Counted from the first letter of the stretch, positions 1 through 12,192 are shown. The stretch: DNA of 64,000 nucleotides from Bradysia coprophila (GCF_014529535.1 NW_023503493.1:7844001-7908000); one strand, 5' to 3'. Numbers and translations: made by a program. The notes: generated by a model from the letters alone, not told the origin.

Positions 1-910
1 TGCGTACTTTATGAATGGTCCAATTGGTAAATTGGTTCCGATACCTCAGAACTAAGAAGGACAAAGTCATCCTTGTCCGTACCACTCTTTTTTTGCCAGG
101 ATTTTAAGAGAAATGGAAGACATTTGCGACAGCGACAGATTTTGATTCGTATTAAGTCCAAGCTCATAGATTGTTTGCTGCAAATGTTGAATCCCTAGAT
201 TCTAGCATCTTGTATAAACTGCCTGAAAACTTAAAGTATATAAAGCCTCAAACCAACCTTGGATTCAGCGGATTCATTAAAATACGGAGCCTGAATTTGC
301 TGCATTGGATGCAGCGCGATTCGTGTAGCGCTAAAATACAGTACTCGAAACTTGAGCTCACTGTGCTTATATACCGGCATCCACAGCTGGAAAAACTAGC
401 CTCGAAACTACACTTATTTTCGGGTCGATCACATATCTGTGAGATGTAGATTTAACATCATTGCATTGACGGGAATTGACCTATTTATAATTTACTGTTC
501 AACATTACCGATAAACATCCGATTTTATAAAGTTAAATTGTGCCTGTTATTCGTGGTAACCTTAGGTATTCCGCATTAAATTGATGATTCGAAAATTTCG
601 CCATTTGTATGTTTATTTGGAGCAAAACAAGTCTTATCGGGCTATTCATTCCAATCGGCGCGTGTTATTATTGCCTCGATATACACATGATGATCCTCGT
701 CTAAATTATTTCTAAAACATCTGTTCGCAAGGTGTAACCAACTGAAAATTCAGTAATTAATATGCAAAAACAGACTACAAATAGATTAACGAAGAAAATA
801 ATATTTGGCTCATCGATTGATAAGAATGGGAGGCATTTAAAGATCAACACCGAAACCAGTTTTTTCTGAGCAAACGAACAATGAGAATAATTTTTTTTTG
901 TAAATTCCAG
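1..910. other. No gene recognised; upstream or intronic DNA of the LRR gene
   Basis: I see no convincing exon here. A 92-codon open frame at 171-449 (+) has no motif I recognise and no splice or start context that ties it to the leucine-rich-repeat exons downstream. The first clear LRR exon begins at 911 after a good acceptor, so this stretch is probably intron or 5' flank of that gene, whose 5' end may lie outside the window. Confidence 0.5.
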
Positions 911-2046
911 CTCAAGAGGGAATTATTGAACTTGCTGAAGTTATCAAAACTAGAAATATCCAGACACTAGATCTTCGAATGAATCCAATTGGTTGTGATG
1001 GAGCAGCTGCTATATTCGGTAAAGACTACCTATCTTATTAGTTTGTTAGTTAGTTAGTTAGTACCTATCTCATAGTTAGAGAAATATTAGAGACATTGTT
1101 GCTATAGTAATTGCACCTCCCGATTCGAAATTTCCTTTTAGTTAAAATTACAGCACAACTGACAGAAGACGTCAGTGAAATTTAGACATGAATTTGGTTC
1201 GGCTGTTTTTCAGATGGTTTACTCTTATTAGTCTGTAAGCTCAACTTTCTGTCTTTATACCCACAGCTGAAACAAACAAAAAATTTCAGGTCTCAATTTC
1301 ACTCACGTCACATTGATTGCAAGTGGACCAAATTGGGTGTCAGTCCTGTTAAGTTCTCTTTAATTTATTGAAATTCTCTTACATTCAGGCATAATGTTAC
1401 AAGGAACACCAATTCAACAGTATGTAGAGACTTCAATTCAATTCAACGCATATGTTCCGGTAAAGTTTGCAAGAATTTTCATAATTATTTTCCCTTTTTA
1501 TTTTCAAGTTTGAATCTTGCTGGTTGTTCGATAACGGACGAAATTGAGCCGCTACTCATTCTATTTCTGGAAACCAATCGAATAGTACGTCGGTTAAATT
1601 TGTCATCGAATAATTTAGGAGTGGTGAGTGCTGTGTTTTGGTTGATGGCACAGAGATAAGGTTAAAGAGTGTTTAGTCAAAAGCCGTTAAGTTCATTATT
1701 ATCTTCTGTTTTCAAACATTCATAGTCTCACTCGCACCCACAGTTGAGGAGTGATATGCATGAACCGAAAAATTTTTATTTGGAAAATGTCTTTTTGTGA
1801 CGGTCACTGCATAGCTCTCCTCAGTTGAAAAGTGGACTTGACGGGTCTTGATAAAACTCTATTACAGTCCATTGAATGTGTTATTGTATGTCTGTTTGAT
1901 AGGACTTGGGTGAAAGAATCGCTAGAACGATTGATGTGGCCCGACAGCTGCAGGAATTTGATCTACGGAACACGAACATTAGCGGAAATGATAAATGGAT
2001 TATAGATTCTGTTATATTAGAGAATAGGGATAAGTGTTACTACTGA
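911..2046 (+). CDS. Leucine-rich-repeat protein, 3' part (5' end not found)
   Basis: Exons I can support are 911-1018, 1389-1419, 1509-1623 and 1903-2046 (stop TGA at 2044-2046), with a less certain exon starting at 1290. The joined peptide contains ribonuclease-inhibitor-type LRR segments: LDLRMNPIGCDGAAAIF in the first exon, then IQHLNLAGCSITDE across the 1419/1509 junction, RRLNLSSNNLGV, and EFDLRNTNISGND in the last exon. Each ends on the LxLxxN/C pattern of this repeat class. Splice sites are canonical (acceptor AG, donors gtaaag, gtatgt, gtgagt) and the 1419/1509 and 1623/1903 junctions keep frame. Such proteins are usually protein-protein interaction scaffolds; the partner is unknown. 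It could belong to a LRRC34/LRRC74- or NLR-like family. The exon between 1290 and about 1350 has no clear donor, so the middle is provisional. Confidence 0.62.
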
Positions 2047-4688
2047 GTTTGTTGAATATAATGAGTACGAAGGTTTGAAACCAAAGATTTTTATTTGAAT
2101 AATTAGATCGAGAAATGTTCGCTATGTCTTTTGAATCAGTGAAGGTTGTTATATTTGACCGAACATCCTGATCTTATAACACTGGACAAGTAACTGAGAG
2201 ACAAGAGTTTAAATATGGGATGTTGAGGAGAGTAAATGTTCGAGTTGGAATTTTTGTGGAGTGGAAAGAGTTGTGCAAACCGGAACGAGTGGATTTTTCT
2301 CTTCACACGAGTGACTCTGACTCACGTGGTTGGTGGAATATGTACGATTATTTATCACATATGGCGTGAAATAGTTCGACCAAAAACCTGTTCACCAGAG
2401 AAGTAAAATCGATTTAGCATCATCCTAAAGTCGGCAAAACCATTGCACCACAGGAATTTAATAACTTTTAGGTGGTACTTCAATGTAAATGGCGCTTTGC
2501 TCATATGAAATAAGCAATCAGGTCAGGCTATAACGTCCCCACTCGTCAAAATAAAACATTTGGACCCACGGACGAAATGTACTATTGCTCAAAAACGCGA
2601 GGTAATAATATGGTAAATAAGTCACGCCATGTGACGTCTGGTGTACTTCGGCTTCGCCTAGAATCGATAAACTTTGCTTTTGTGAATTTTCTAGAATTTA
2701 ATTATTTTTACCACTCGCAAAAATCGTGAAAATTCGTGAGAACAATTTCATTAATACATGACATTATCATTACATCACTAAGGCTGTAAAGGCCAAGGAG
2801 TCAAATTCGCTTTTCATGCTTCGGGGCCGAAAATTATGGCAATTTTTCAAATTTTCTGCCTTTTGCATGAAAATTCATGTGTACCTATTTGGGACGGTTG
2901 ATTTAATGCACTTTCGCTTGTAGCCCTCACTTCGTCCGGCCTACAATCCTTGCTGTCAGACAAAGTAGGTTCAACATGTGAAAAATGATCAATCTGAATC
3001 TGACGAAAATGTTTGCATAGAAAGACGTAATAGACTATACTGGTGACATGTTTGAAAGCTAAGAAGTGCACTTGACGAAAAGTGTGAGGACAATGCTTGT
3101 AATCGGGCGTCCTCAGCCATTTCCTAATTGGTATTGTTCTTACTGTTTCAACATTTCAATATTCTTCTCATTTGACCACTTGATGTTTTAAAACGGAAAC
3201 TCGTTGGCAGCTACATAGCTTAATCGTACGAAACGACGCGTCCGAACAATTGATTAATCATCTGTGTGTACTGATCATTTTTTCTCCTCGTTCAATTATA
3301 TGACCACACATCATAAGATTGATAGATAGTTTGTCTTCGATTGTTAATATCTTTTTAAAACGTTTTATTAATATATCAAACGAATAGAAGAAGAAGTAGA
3401 AAAAAAAACGGAATGTTTAACTTATCGGCTATTTATACATACGTTTTCTACTATTTTTATTGATTTATTACAACGTCCAATCACCTGTGGCGCCAACTTC
3501 TTTTGTGTAATATTCTGATGAATGTGTGTACACAATCTAATGATTTTTAAGATTACTAATTCCGCTTATTTTCCTCTGTCCCACTCTCATATCGCATTGT
3601 TCACAGCACAACAACACGTCTATTTCGTTGTTGCATTGATTAAGACTTCTTTTTACTATCCTTTATGCGCGGTCGGGTCATTCGTCATTTCAAGTAATTA
3701 TCCGAAATATTAGTTTATAATGTGGGTATACGTTGCTGGTGAGAGCAAAAGCCGTAACATTTTATCACACCTGAAATTTGACGACTTCTAATTCCCTTTA
3801 GACTGAAAGAACTATCTGTTTCAGTGGCACGCTGTCACCAAGGTCTGAGGTGGTTACGTCTGATTCCTAAAGCACACAAAAATATGAGCGAAACTTTCGC
3901 TATAATACAATTAGTGAACCAAGGACTTTGTAAAGCTTTTTCAAAATCATGAGCTTTCACTATACATTATACAGCCAATAAATTTTCAAGGCATCTGTGT
4001 GCATGTGTAAAGCTATCAATAATTTCTTAACGATCATTTTGGAATATTGTCATACTTAAGTTGAGGTTGATTTAAGATGATGCTTTGTTAACAGTACCGC
4101 TTCAGATAATTATACGCGATAATAATTGAGTGTGCGAGAAACACTTGTTTCATTAATACAAATAATGAAATTAAATTTGTTGTCGCAAAGACCTAATTCA
4201 ATAAACCACACGCGCAACATTCATATTTACTAAGCGTGTGGAACATGATTAGGCCTCTTGTTTTACAAAGACAGAAATATTTGAATTTCAAACACACTTT
4301 TCGGTGACATGTCCGAAATTTCTCAGTATTTGCCTTCTATAGCACAGAGAAACCAATTAATCGGATAGCAGAAGTTAGAGTCATTCAAAGCTGAAGACGT
4401 AAGGACTTGAACTGTAAGCTTAAAAGTTTGCACGTTTGAAGAGCTTTTGACCGCTTTTCGCTTGTCACTGATATTGCGACAGATGTGGAATGAAAGCTTT
4501 GCTTCCACAAAACAAATCTGTTTATCGAACTAATGTAATGTTATTAAACTTAGACTGCAGAACCCAGCGAATGTAGAAGTTTAACTGCCTATCGACAATT
4601 CAACTTTCATCGCCTAGCTTTCCAAATGTTTCGGTTTAAAGATCTTTCAATAAAAAATAAATTTTTAGTGAGAGACTGGCTCGTCAAT
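2047..4688. other. Intergenic, nothing recognised
   Basis: AT-rich DNA between the LRR gene and the cysteine-rich peptide gene. Short open frames at 2847-3071 (-), 3522-3713 (+) and 4323-4508 (-) have no recognisable domain, signal peptide or splice context. I treat them as chance. Confidence 0.5.
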
Positions 4689-4694
4689 TTTATT
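4689..4694 (-). terminator. Poly(A) signal of the cysteine-rich peptide gene
   Basis: AATAAA on the minus strand (TTTATT on +), about 50 nt past the stop codon of the 80-aa peptide gene. It supports a compact transcript. Confidence 0.5.
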
Positions 4695-4740
4695 TCAAAT
4701 TATGAGTAGTCCATCCAACAAAAAAAAGAGTAGTTTCCTC

Positions 4741-5042
4741 TTAGCATGTACATTGGACGGTACGACACATACAAAAACCTTTCTCTCTCTCTGCGGCGCT
4801 TCGTTTCGGAATTGGTCGGTATGGATAAGATTTGCCTGATGCTGTGCATAGTTTTCTTGGTGCCTCTATCGGACAGTCGTAGTTACAGCCTTCACCGCAG
4901 ATAGCTATATCACCCCTATTTGCAGTCGTACCCTGAATTGAAGCGTAAAAATTTATTTCATTGAACGAAAAATCGACGATTTTCTACATACCTTCAAAAG
5001 TACGAAAGCTACCATCAGGAAAATGCCCAAAAAAATCTTCAT
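4741..5042 (-). CDS. Small secreted peptide with eight cysteines (two exons)
   Basis: I do not recognise the family. On the minus strand exon 1 is 5042-4992 and exon 2 is 4932-4741 (stop TAA at 4743-4741). They are separated by a 59-bp intron with a gtatgt donor and a ttcaattcag acceptor, and phase is 0. The product is 80 aa. Residues 1-17 begin MKIFLGIFLMVAFVLLK, a strong signal peptide; cleavage after Ala21 is likely, leaving a mature chain of about 59 aa. Cysteines fall at 29, 33, 37, 46, 71, 73, 78 and 80 (C-x3-C-x3-C-x8-C-x24-C-x-C-x4-C-x-C), enough for four disulfides. A Lys-Arg pair at 60-61 lies in the long loop. A TATA box and a poly(A) signal lie at the expected distances. Even spacing and an even cysteine count argue against chance. 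Possible roles include antimicrobial, salivary, cuticular or signalling peptide; none is shown by the sequence. Confidence 0.72.
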
Positions 5043-5118
5043 TTTCACGTTACACTGGTAACTGTTTAACTTAGAGAATGCTGTAAACGTTCTTGTTCTT
5101 GTTTTTATATTTTCCCCG

Positions 5119-5126
5119 TATATATA
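5119..5126 (-). promoter_or_regulatory. TATA box of the cysteine-rich peptide gene
   Basis: TATATATA on the minus strand, about 77 bp upstream of the peptide's ATG at 5042. Transcription starting about 30 bp downstream would give a 5' UTR of roughly 50 nt, a usual layout for a strongly expressed small secreted protein gene. Confidence 0.5.
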
Positions 5127-5559
5127 GGCAACTTACCTAAAAATGTAGATGTAAAAATATGGAAAAAACAATTGTGAAAACACAAGTTATTTGAATGTTC
5201 TAGACTAACATGTGTCTGTACTGAGTGTACACTCAAAGAAAAAATTCGTTTCATAGGCGGTGTAATGTGAAGAACTGCGAAACTAATTTTGCATAAACTT
5301 TGACGCTTCCGTAAAAGAAAACAAGTCATCTTACATTTTACTAAAGGACGTAATCTAGTACTTAAACATACCCAAATACACACAAGATCTATACGCACAC
5401 CGAGGCGGTAGCACTAGAGAAGTACAAACGGAACGTGTCTTCTGACACTATGGGTTCGTTACCTCCCAAACGATTCACTACTTCTTCACCAATACTCTCT
5501 CAATACAATAAAGTACATAAACAGCAAGGATGACGAACTTCACTTTTTAATCCAACATA

Positions 5560-5685
5560 GTGTTTAAGTCAGAGAGATGGAGAAACGACAACATTGTTCC
5601 ATCTCGGGGTCTGCTGTCAGATTTTTTTGTAGCATCGATGACAGCAGACCCTGAGTTGATTTTCCATCTCGCTCTACTTAAACAC
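5560..5685. repeat. Palindromic element
   Basis: Imperfect inverted repeat. The left arm (5560-5620) carries gtgtttaag, gagatgga and ggtctgctgtca. The right arm (5637-5685) carries their complements in reverse order (tgacagcagacc, tccatctc, cttaaacac). The form is that of a short foldback or MITE element; no target duplication is clear. Confidence 0.6.
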
Positions 5686-6187
5686 CGTATTCAGTTTTCT
5701 TTAATTAGTACATAAAGCCAAAGAAAAGTTAATTGAAAACAGCGGAGCCCAACCAGGGACTATTATTGGCAAAACCGAATTTACTGTTTGCCGAATTTCC
5801 AGAAACATAATTTCGGTGTATAGGTCCTGAGCGCTATCAAAAATTCACCTCTGAAGTCACTTCACAGATTTTTGAGCCTTTCTTTTCACCCCGTTCGTTG
5901 GAATATTTTTGTAGACGAGACAAAGAAGCAAAGATAGCGATATTGTGTCAAGATCCGGTTATAAGTAATTGCAAAAAATGAAATATAGACTATTCAAGCA
6001 TCGCCCTCACCATCGTACGCCAGTCATCCGAGATTTTATTTCATTCGTTCGGCTGATGATGTTTAGTCTCATGGTGCCAATAGTTATACTATTTGTTTGC
6101 CACACAGTTAACACTAAAATGTGCTAATAACCAATGACGACAACAGTTATTTCACCATTATTTAAACGCTATCCTCACCAAAAGAGA

Positions 6188-6252
6188 CTAGAGAAATGAT
6201 AACAGATGGCGCTGCGCTGGTAGAAAGTAGCTCCATCTGTTATTTCTCTGAT
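6188..6252. repeat. Short palindrome with agagaaatgataacagatgg arms
   Basis: Arms at about 6190-6209 and 6231-6250 (agagaaat, acagatgg and complements) form a hairpin. Its outer end shares the AGAGAAATGATA motif with the longer palindrome that begins 13 bp further on, so the two are probably related insertions. Confidence 0.55.
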
Positions 6253-6264
6253 AGCTATTGTAGA

Positions 6265-6438
6265 GACAGAGAAATGATAAGTTGGTACGCCTGTGGCGAG
6301 ATAGAAGGAAGGCTACTATGGAAGAGAATGTGAGAGAATTTGTGTTATACAAATTCTCTACCATAGGAGCCAACTGTCATTCCAATGTTACTTCTATCTC
6401 GCCACAGACGTATAAACCTATCATTTCTCTGTATAGAG
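6265..6438. repeat. Palindromic element with CAGAGAAATGATA ends
   Basis: An inverted repeat of about 174 bp. Outer arms start CAGAGAAATGATA and end TATCATTTCTCTG. Inner arms share gtggcgagatagaag / cttctatctcgccac. The heptamer tagagac occurs just outside both ends, a possible target duplication. Apparent 61-70-codon open frames on both strands here come from this palindrome and are not genes. Confidence 0.6.
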
Positions 6439-8740
6439 ACCTAATTAATTTTTTTTTGTTCTCCTGTCAATTTGAATATTACTGTCAAAAATAAAAACTT
6501 GAATTAGATATCTTTCGTGTCGCTATGTTTAACTACAATTACATGCAAAGTTGAGTGGAAGGATGAGTGTTTATGTTTATATTATGCTTTAGTTATGGAA
6601 AAAACGGTAAGGGGCTAATTGTTCATAAGAGACTTTCGCGTTTTCTCCCCTTGCACGAATTCTCACATCTTTACCGAGCTGCGAATTCTCATTATTTACC
6701 ATCTGCACTCGAGTGCTAATAGTCACTGAGCCTTTTAATTAAGCTCATCGTTTCCACATACATATGAATCTAACGCTATGACAACCATTTCATTAATTAG
6801 GTAGACAATTATTTTTTTTCCCTTTTCAAAGTCTTGTTATTTACTTTCTTTTAATTCGTACTCGATAAATCTTTCAATTAACTTTGATACAATATCCCTC
6901 TACTTGGACAATTCACCGATAATTGATTTTAGAATCGCATTAATTGCTTTTAATTATCTCATTTCGTATAAAATACATCGATAGACGGTTTGAATCAAAC
7001 CGTTTTTTTATCATTCGCTATATAAAAAAAACGGCGCATTCAACACAAAAATAATAATGGGAAAATTTTACAAAAATGGTATGTAACAATCCACGAATGG
7101 TGCAATTGATGCACATGTTTATGAAACTGAAAAGTTTATTATATAGCCAATACGACAAGTTTTTATTGAAAATATTATTAGTTATGCGGTGCATTTGCGT
7201 TATTCATGTTTGGATATAGAGTGAGCGCCACTCTATAAAAATTCTTTCGGTAAACTTGTCTTGCTCGCTTATAACAAAGTTTTTTTTCTGTTGCGGTGTT
7301 GTAGGTAGTAGAATTTTGAGTAAATATTATGAATGCATTGGATGAAGTAAATGAAGTAGGAGACTTGATGACAATTTTGTCTAAAGAACGAGTTACCGTA
7401 ATTCATTGCTCTTATAACTGCAACTTTTTAGAAACAATCATCTGTTTCGACGACGAGATCAAAAGTCAGAGGCGAGCGCTGACCAGTGTTCTATTATATT
7501 TAGCAAAACCTATAGTAAGACTATCGAAGTAATAGATTCGGTACAAAATATTAGATGGTACACGTAAGCCAAAGAAGTAACAGATTCGATCGTTATAATT
7601 GAATTGCAGTGAATAATTTGAGCGAATTGTAAATTGAGTCAATACTACTTCCGTTTTGTCGTTATTCGCTCTATATTCGTGGACAAAAAACTTTAACTTT
7701 AAATCCAACATGTGTGTTCGATAGCCATGCAAGTGATTAATTAACCGATCGACTGCTCGTTATTTTATTTCAAATTTGTGCTAAACAGGATTAATAACAA
7801 GTCGTTTACAATTTTATATTCAATTGAAATGTTATAATTGCAGCACAGAGGACTTGTCATATTCGTGTTTCGTACAGCGAAACTTTCATTTAGCAATGTT
7901 TGAACAACGTCGAGGTAACTTTATTAAAATGCGCTAATTAAAAACAAACGATTCTGTTTGCATTTCTCTCTTGTTTGCACGTTCAGGTGTTCTTAGTTAG
8001 CGATAATTACATGATGTACATTTAGCCGTGTACATTTTCGTATTCGTATCCATTACCACCATGGCGTTTGAATGTTCACTTTTGGCTCAATAAGCGTATC
8101 TAATTCTAACGAGTAACTGGTCCATTACAATACCGAAAGTTGACTCATAATTGACGTATTACAGGCTAGTTCGGAACAACTCGAAAAGAACAAAGTGACC
8201 TTTGATAATGGCTACATGGACCAAAACCTTTTATTTCCGTCGTCGAGTTCGTGTCATATGCGTCTGTTTACTCTTTTCCTGAAATTACTTTTTTCATTCA
8301 AGAAACACATTTGCAGACAGCATCTAGAATTTGATTCGCTAGATTCGATAAGTGTAGGCCGGTAAGAACAATCACTAGACTAGTAAACTAAGTACTCGCT
8401 CGTAGTGATGTCCAATAGACTCTTCCTTATAGCAATAATCACTTCATAAACACAAGAGGTATAATTGATTCTGAAGCTTTCGATAATTTATTTCTCGCAA
8501 TTACACGACTATGGTATTATCTGTGCGGTTTTCCCAGTTGTTTTTAACGTCTTACCAACAATGGTTAATGAAGAATTTTAATGAATTTGCTAATCAAGTT
8601 ATAATAGTCTTTTTAGGTACTAATTAGTTAAAAGCATTAACTTTTCGCACTTGGAAGCGAACAATTTTTCGTTTACATTGCAAATTGTGATTTTTTATTT
8701 TATTTCTGTATCGAGTCTATTACTTCTGTCAGCTAAATAT

Positions 8741-8862
8741 TTTCAAGAAATTGATAGAAAATCTATTACTTCATTAGTTTTAACATTCACCTTGCCGTTA
8801 TAAAGAGCTTGTGAAGCAAAGCTCATCGCTTATTTTGGTCATCATTGTCGTTAACAGATGTC
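8741..8862 (+). repeat. TTAA-family element, partial copy A
   Basis: Matches the core of the dispersed TTAA-flanked element described at 30644-30857: the attacttcattagttttaac block, a tataaag block, an agctcatcgcttatt block and a final taacagatg. The ends are eroded, so no terminal repeat or TTAA is seen. Confidence 0.6.
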
Positions 8863-9203
8863 TTGGACGTTTTTAACATGTTACGCTTACCTTTCTTTGA
8901 TTTCTTTTGTCGAGTTCTGTCCTATTTAGATTCACGTATCTGCTTGTATGAAAATCTTTTGTCCACCTAAACCGTAGAACATACGAGAGTGAACTAACGA
9001 GTTTTGACTTCAGTTGGACAAGACAGCGTCGTTATTTACTCCTTGGAAACAGTTGACTGCACAAATTGCCTACTTTTCGTTCATCGATCACTGCGATTTA
9101 AGTTGACAACGACAAACGATTCGGCTCTTCTTGCTATGTCCTAAATAGTTTTGTTTAACGTCGATTAAAACTCGTTGCCGGTTATTGTGACTTTTCAACT
9201 TTT

Positions 9204-9318
9204 GGCACACCGGAAAGTGCTAAGGGAGTCGAGGAATACCTCCAAATAAATTTGACTTTTGATTATTAGAAATTTATTTGGAGGTATTCCTCGACCTCCT
9301 TAGCACTTTCCGGTGTGC
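9204..9318. repeat. Long hairpin, nearly perfect
   Basis: Arms of about 49 bp (9204-9253 and 9270-9318) begin ggcacaccggaaagtgctaa and end with the complement ttagcactttccggtgtgcc. They differ at only one or two places and leave a loop of about 16 bp. The near identity implies a young insertion or an expressed hairpin. Confidence 0.75.
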
Positions 9319-9400
9319 CTAAAGTGCCTGCTCGAGCATTATCCCCTTCGTGTTAAACAAAGTTGTCGAAAAGAGTCCAATTTTTTAGACTTGGTATGTA

Positions 9401-9567
9401 TTCACGCCGTGCCGTAAGTGTGCCTAAAATTTGACGTTTAAGTGAACGATTTGATGAAAAAGTGAACCGAAAAGTACATTTCAACGCTTAATTATATGAA
9501 AATGACGCTACGTTAGAAAGACCTCCGCACTTTGCATTTTGAATTTCGACCGCACTTACGGCGTGAA
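9401..9567. repeat. MITE with TTCACGCC termini, copy 1
   Basis: A second copy at 43287-43442 is almost identical throughout, including the internal gaacgatttgatgaaaaagt and agaaagacctccgcactt blocks. Terminal inverted repeats are TTCACGCCGTAAGTG and its complement. This copy carries an extra gccgt near its left end. Confidence 0.8.
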
Positions 9568-10814
9568 TTGTGCGTTTTAAGTGACAGCGAAAACGCTTGA
9601 TTTACATATACGGTTACTAATCATTTGTAAGCTGTGTGAATGTAGCGGCGGATTTTCGTCGTGATTTCTCAATTTTGAGCGGACAATTGAATTTGTAAAT
9701 TTTTACAGCAAACTGCACCGTTGAACCTACCATATATGCGATTTAAAATTGATTTAAAATTGATCAAAAATTGTGATTAATTACACGCGCGATGAAATTA
9801 CCATCATGAATTAATTTTATTCAGTTTATGTAACACACAGTCGCGAACTTTTATTTTACAAAATAGAAACGATGCAGTTTGGAATAGTGGAGTATTCGAT
9901 ACCAAAATGGTTTGCATTTTTTTTTCTACAAATAAATCAAAGAATGTTTGTTTCTCATTGAATCGTAATTTTGAAAAAAAACTTTGCAATTGAGAACTAT
10001 GATTTGAATTTTAATGAGATAATTTTCGCAGTACTTATGTCAATAAAATATGTAGCGAAGCATAAATTTATTTTATTAGCACAAAAGTTGAAACATGTTC
10101 TTTAAGTTGAATTATAAATTAAAATTTCAAATAGACAGAACCGTTGCATGCATATAATATTGGGCTTCTAAAAAAAAGATTTCTCTATTATTAGAACATC
10201 AAATTCGTAGAAGATTGATCAATCGAAACTATCGAAAATGAATTTATGTGAACAGGGTGACAGAAAGATTAGACTAATCATAGACATATTTCGTACAATA
10301 AAATGTGTTCTTGACACAAGTTTGTATAAGATACACATGTTCACTAACATGTGTAGGCTTTGAAAATTTTGATCACTCTAGCTAGACTTCTTTAATGGTT
10401 ATTTATGCAACTAGTTGCGAAAAGAGGTTTTTTTCGTCACTAGATGTGATGTTAACCACATCGTGCGACGAAAACAACCTCGTTTCACAATCTTTGTCTA
10501 TGGTATGTACCTGGCTGTACGTTACATTTTTACCGTTGTGGTTCTTGCAAGTGGTAAGAGCATCACCAAGGTAATGTGAAGATTGTGGCTCGTCTCCCAC
10601 CCGTGCACCAATTTTTCATTTCAAATTACATATCGACGAGCACACTACAACACATTACACTGGATCATTTGGTCATAGAGTTGGTCATTGACGCGATTAT
10701 GTCATCTTGTCCCAGTGATGATGCACCAGTCGAGTAGAGAAAGGAGTTTTTCATTGTAAATTATCAATGCTCGTTCAATCGAAAATTTACTGCTGTCTTG
10801 GGAAGGGATCAGTG

Positions 10815-10955
10815 GAAACAACTGATGATGGCTGGATCACGCTAGCCTTAGACCGCCACTGAGTTCCGAGGTCGAAACAGCATCTTTGTTTCTTTGTTTT
10901 CACTTCACGTGATCCATGTGGGTAAGGGAAGAGCTTTCTTGCTCTGTTGGCTCTT
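10815..10955 (+). repeat. tRNA-derived SINE, family 2, copy 1
   Basis: About 130 bp matching the reverse complement of 51386-51515. The shared sequence runs from a tRNA-like head (cacgctagcc, agaccgccactg, a B-box-like aggtcgaaac) through acttcacgtgatccatg to an agggaagag block. Presence in both orientations, 40 kb apart, marks it as dispersed. The tRNA origin is my inference from the box-like motifs. Confidence 0.55.
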
Positions 10956-11565
10956 GAATTTGTAGATATTTTTCCATTGAATTTGTAAACATTTTACTTG
11001 TGAATTCTTGTTTGCCTGTTTCATTTTTTTGTAAACGTTTTGACTGTGATTTCTTAAGAGTTTATTCGTAGGCATTGCAGCTTGAGTTGCTTACGTTTAT
11101 AGGCATTTCAGCCACTTTCAATACCTCTTGGTAGGCATTTCAGCTTTTTAGTTTGTTCTTTTCAAATCTTTTCAAGAATCTTTTATGAAGTTTTTAGTCT
11201 AATAGCCTCGCGCTGTGGGTGAGTTCTACTGTTGCATTTAGTCCATTGCTAAACCATAAACAAAAATTACTTGGCTGCATATTAGTGATGAAAAGTAAAG
11301 CCATTAGCAAACCAGCGAAACAAAGACCATGCATACGTCACCCAAATCAGGCATCAGAAAGTTCACTATTATTGACGTAAAATGAATACGTCCAAACTGT
11401 CGCAAATGATCCTTTGATGCTAGAACGTCGGGTTAGCTTTCTATATCCTGTCGGTAGGTTGATTCACTAGCAATGTTTCTAAAATGTTAGGCTGAGAATT
11501 TTACCCATTAAGCCATTAAGTTTTCACTGACGGCTAATATATCACCAATGTGAACATCGAATCTG

Positions 11566-11697
11566 TTGCTTCTTTTGATTTAAGTATTCACAGCAGATCT
11601 TCTACTTCATTAGTTTTAATTAACATTTGCTGTATAAAGACTGCATTAATCCAGATTTTATCGCTTATATTGATCGTCGCTCTCAATAACAGATGTA
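11566..11697 (+). repeat. TTAA-family element, partial copy B
   Basis: Carries the family blocks cttctacttcattagtttta, tgtataaagac, ttatcgcttat and aataacagatg in the same order and spacing as the better copies at 30644 and 52308. The ends are not preserved. Confidence 0.6.
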
Positions 11698-12135
11698 TAG
11701 GGCACTGTCCAGTTTTTTACGTAGTGATTGGGTAATTGACCAAATGCAACATTAGCCCTTACCCACAGCGCGAGGCTAATAGAATAAACCTATTTCGAGT
11801 AATACTTAAAAAAGCCCTTTCACGTGAAGTGCTCGAGAGCTAGCGGCGATTTTTCAATCAATTTTACTTTAACAGGTTCTCGAATCGATTGAATCCAATG
11901 TTGTTTCCGTTGGCTGCGAATGGGTTCCTGAATTCCGAAGAATATCATTTTGTATCTGATTTGAAATCGATTTTGAATTTTGGATCAATTTTCGTATTCG
12001 AACGAATGAACAAATGAACCCGATGTGAGTGATTTTCTGTGATGCTGAATGATAAGTAGAGTGCTATTAGCCGTAAAACCAACAAAAGGCTGCAGTGCCT
12101 GCTATTATTCCATGGATATCGACAACTTTCTGAAG

Positions 12136-12192
12136 AAACGGCGAGTTCTTGAAAAAACGTCTACTCGTCTTTTCTAAAGGAACTCGCCGTTT
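12136..12192. repeat. Short hairpin with aaacggcgagtt arms
   Basis: Arms aaacggcgagtt (12136-12147) and aactcgccgttt (12181-12192) around a 33-bp loop, about 250 bp past the BCKDHA stop. It is probably a remnant foldback. A role in transcript ending is not indicated. Confidence 0.4.

Noticed and set aside
171..449. 92-codon ORF near the window start
   Set aside because: No LRR pattern, start context or splice link to the downstream gene.
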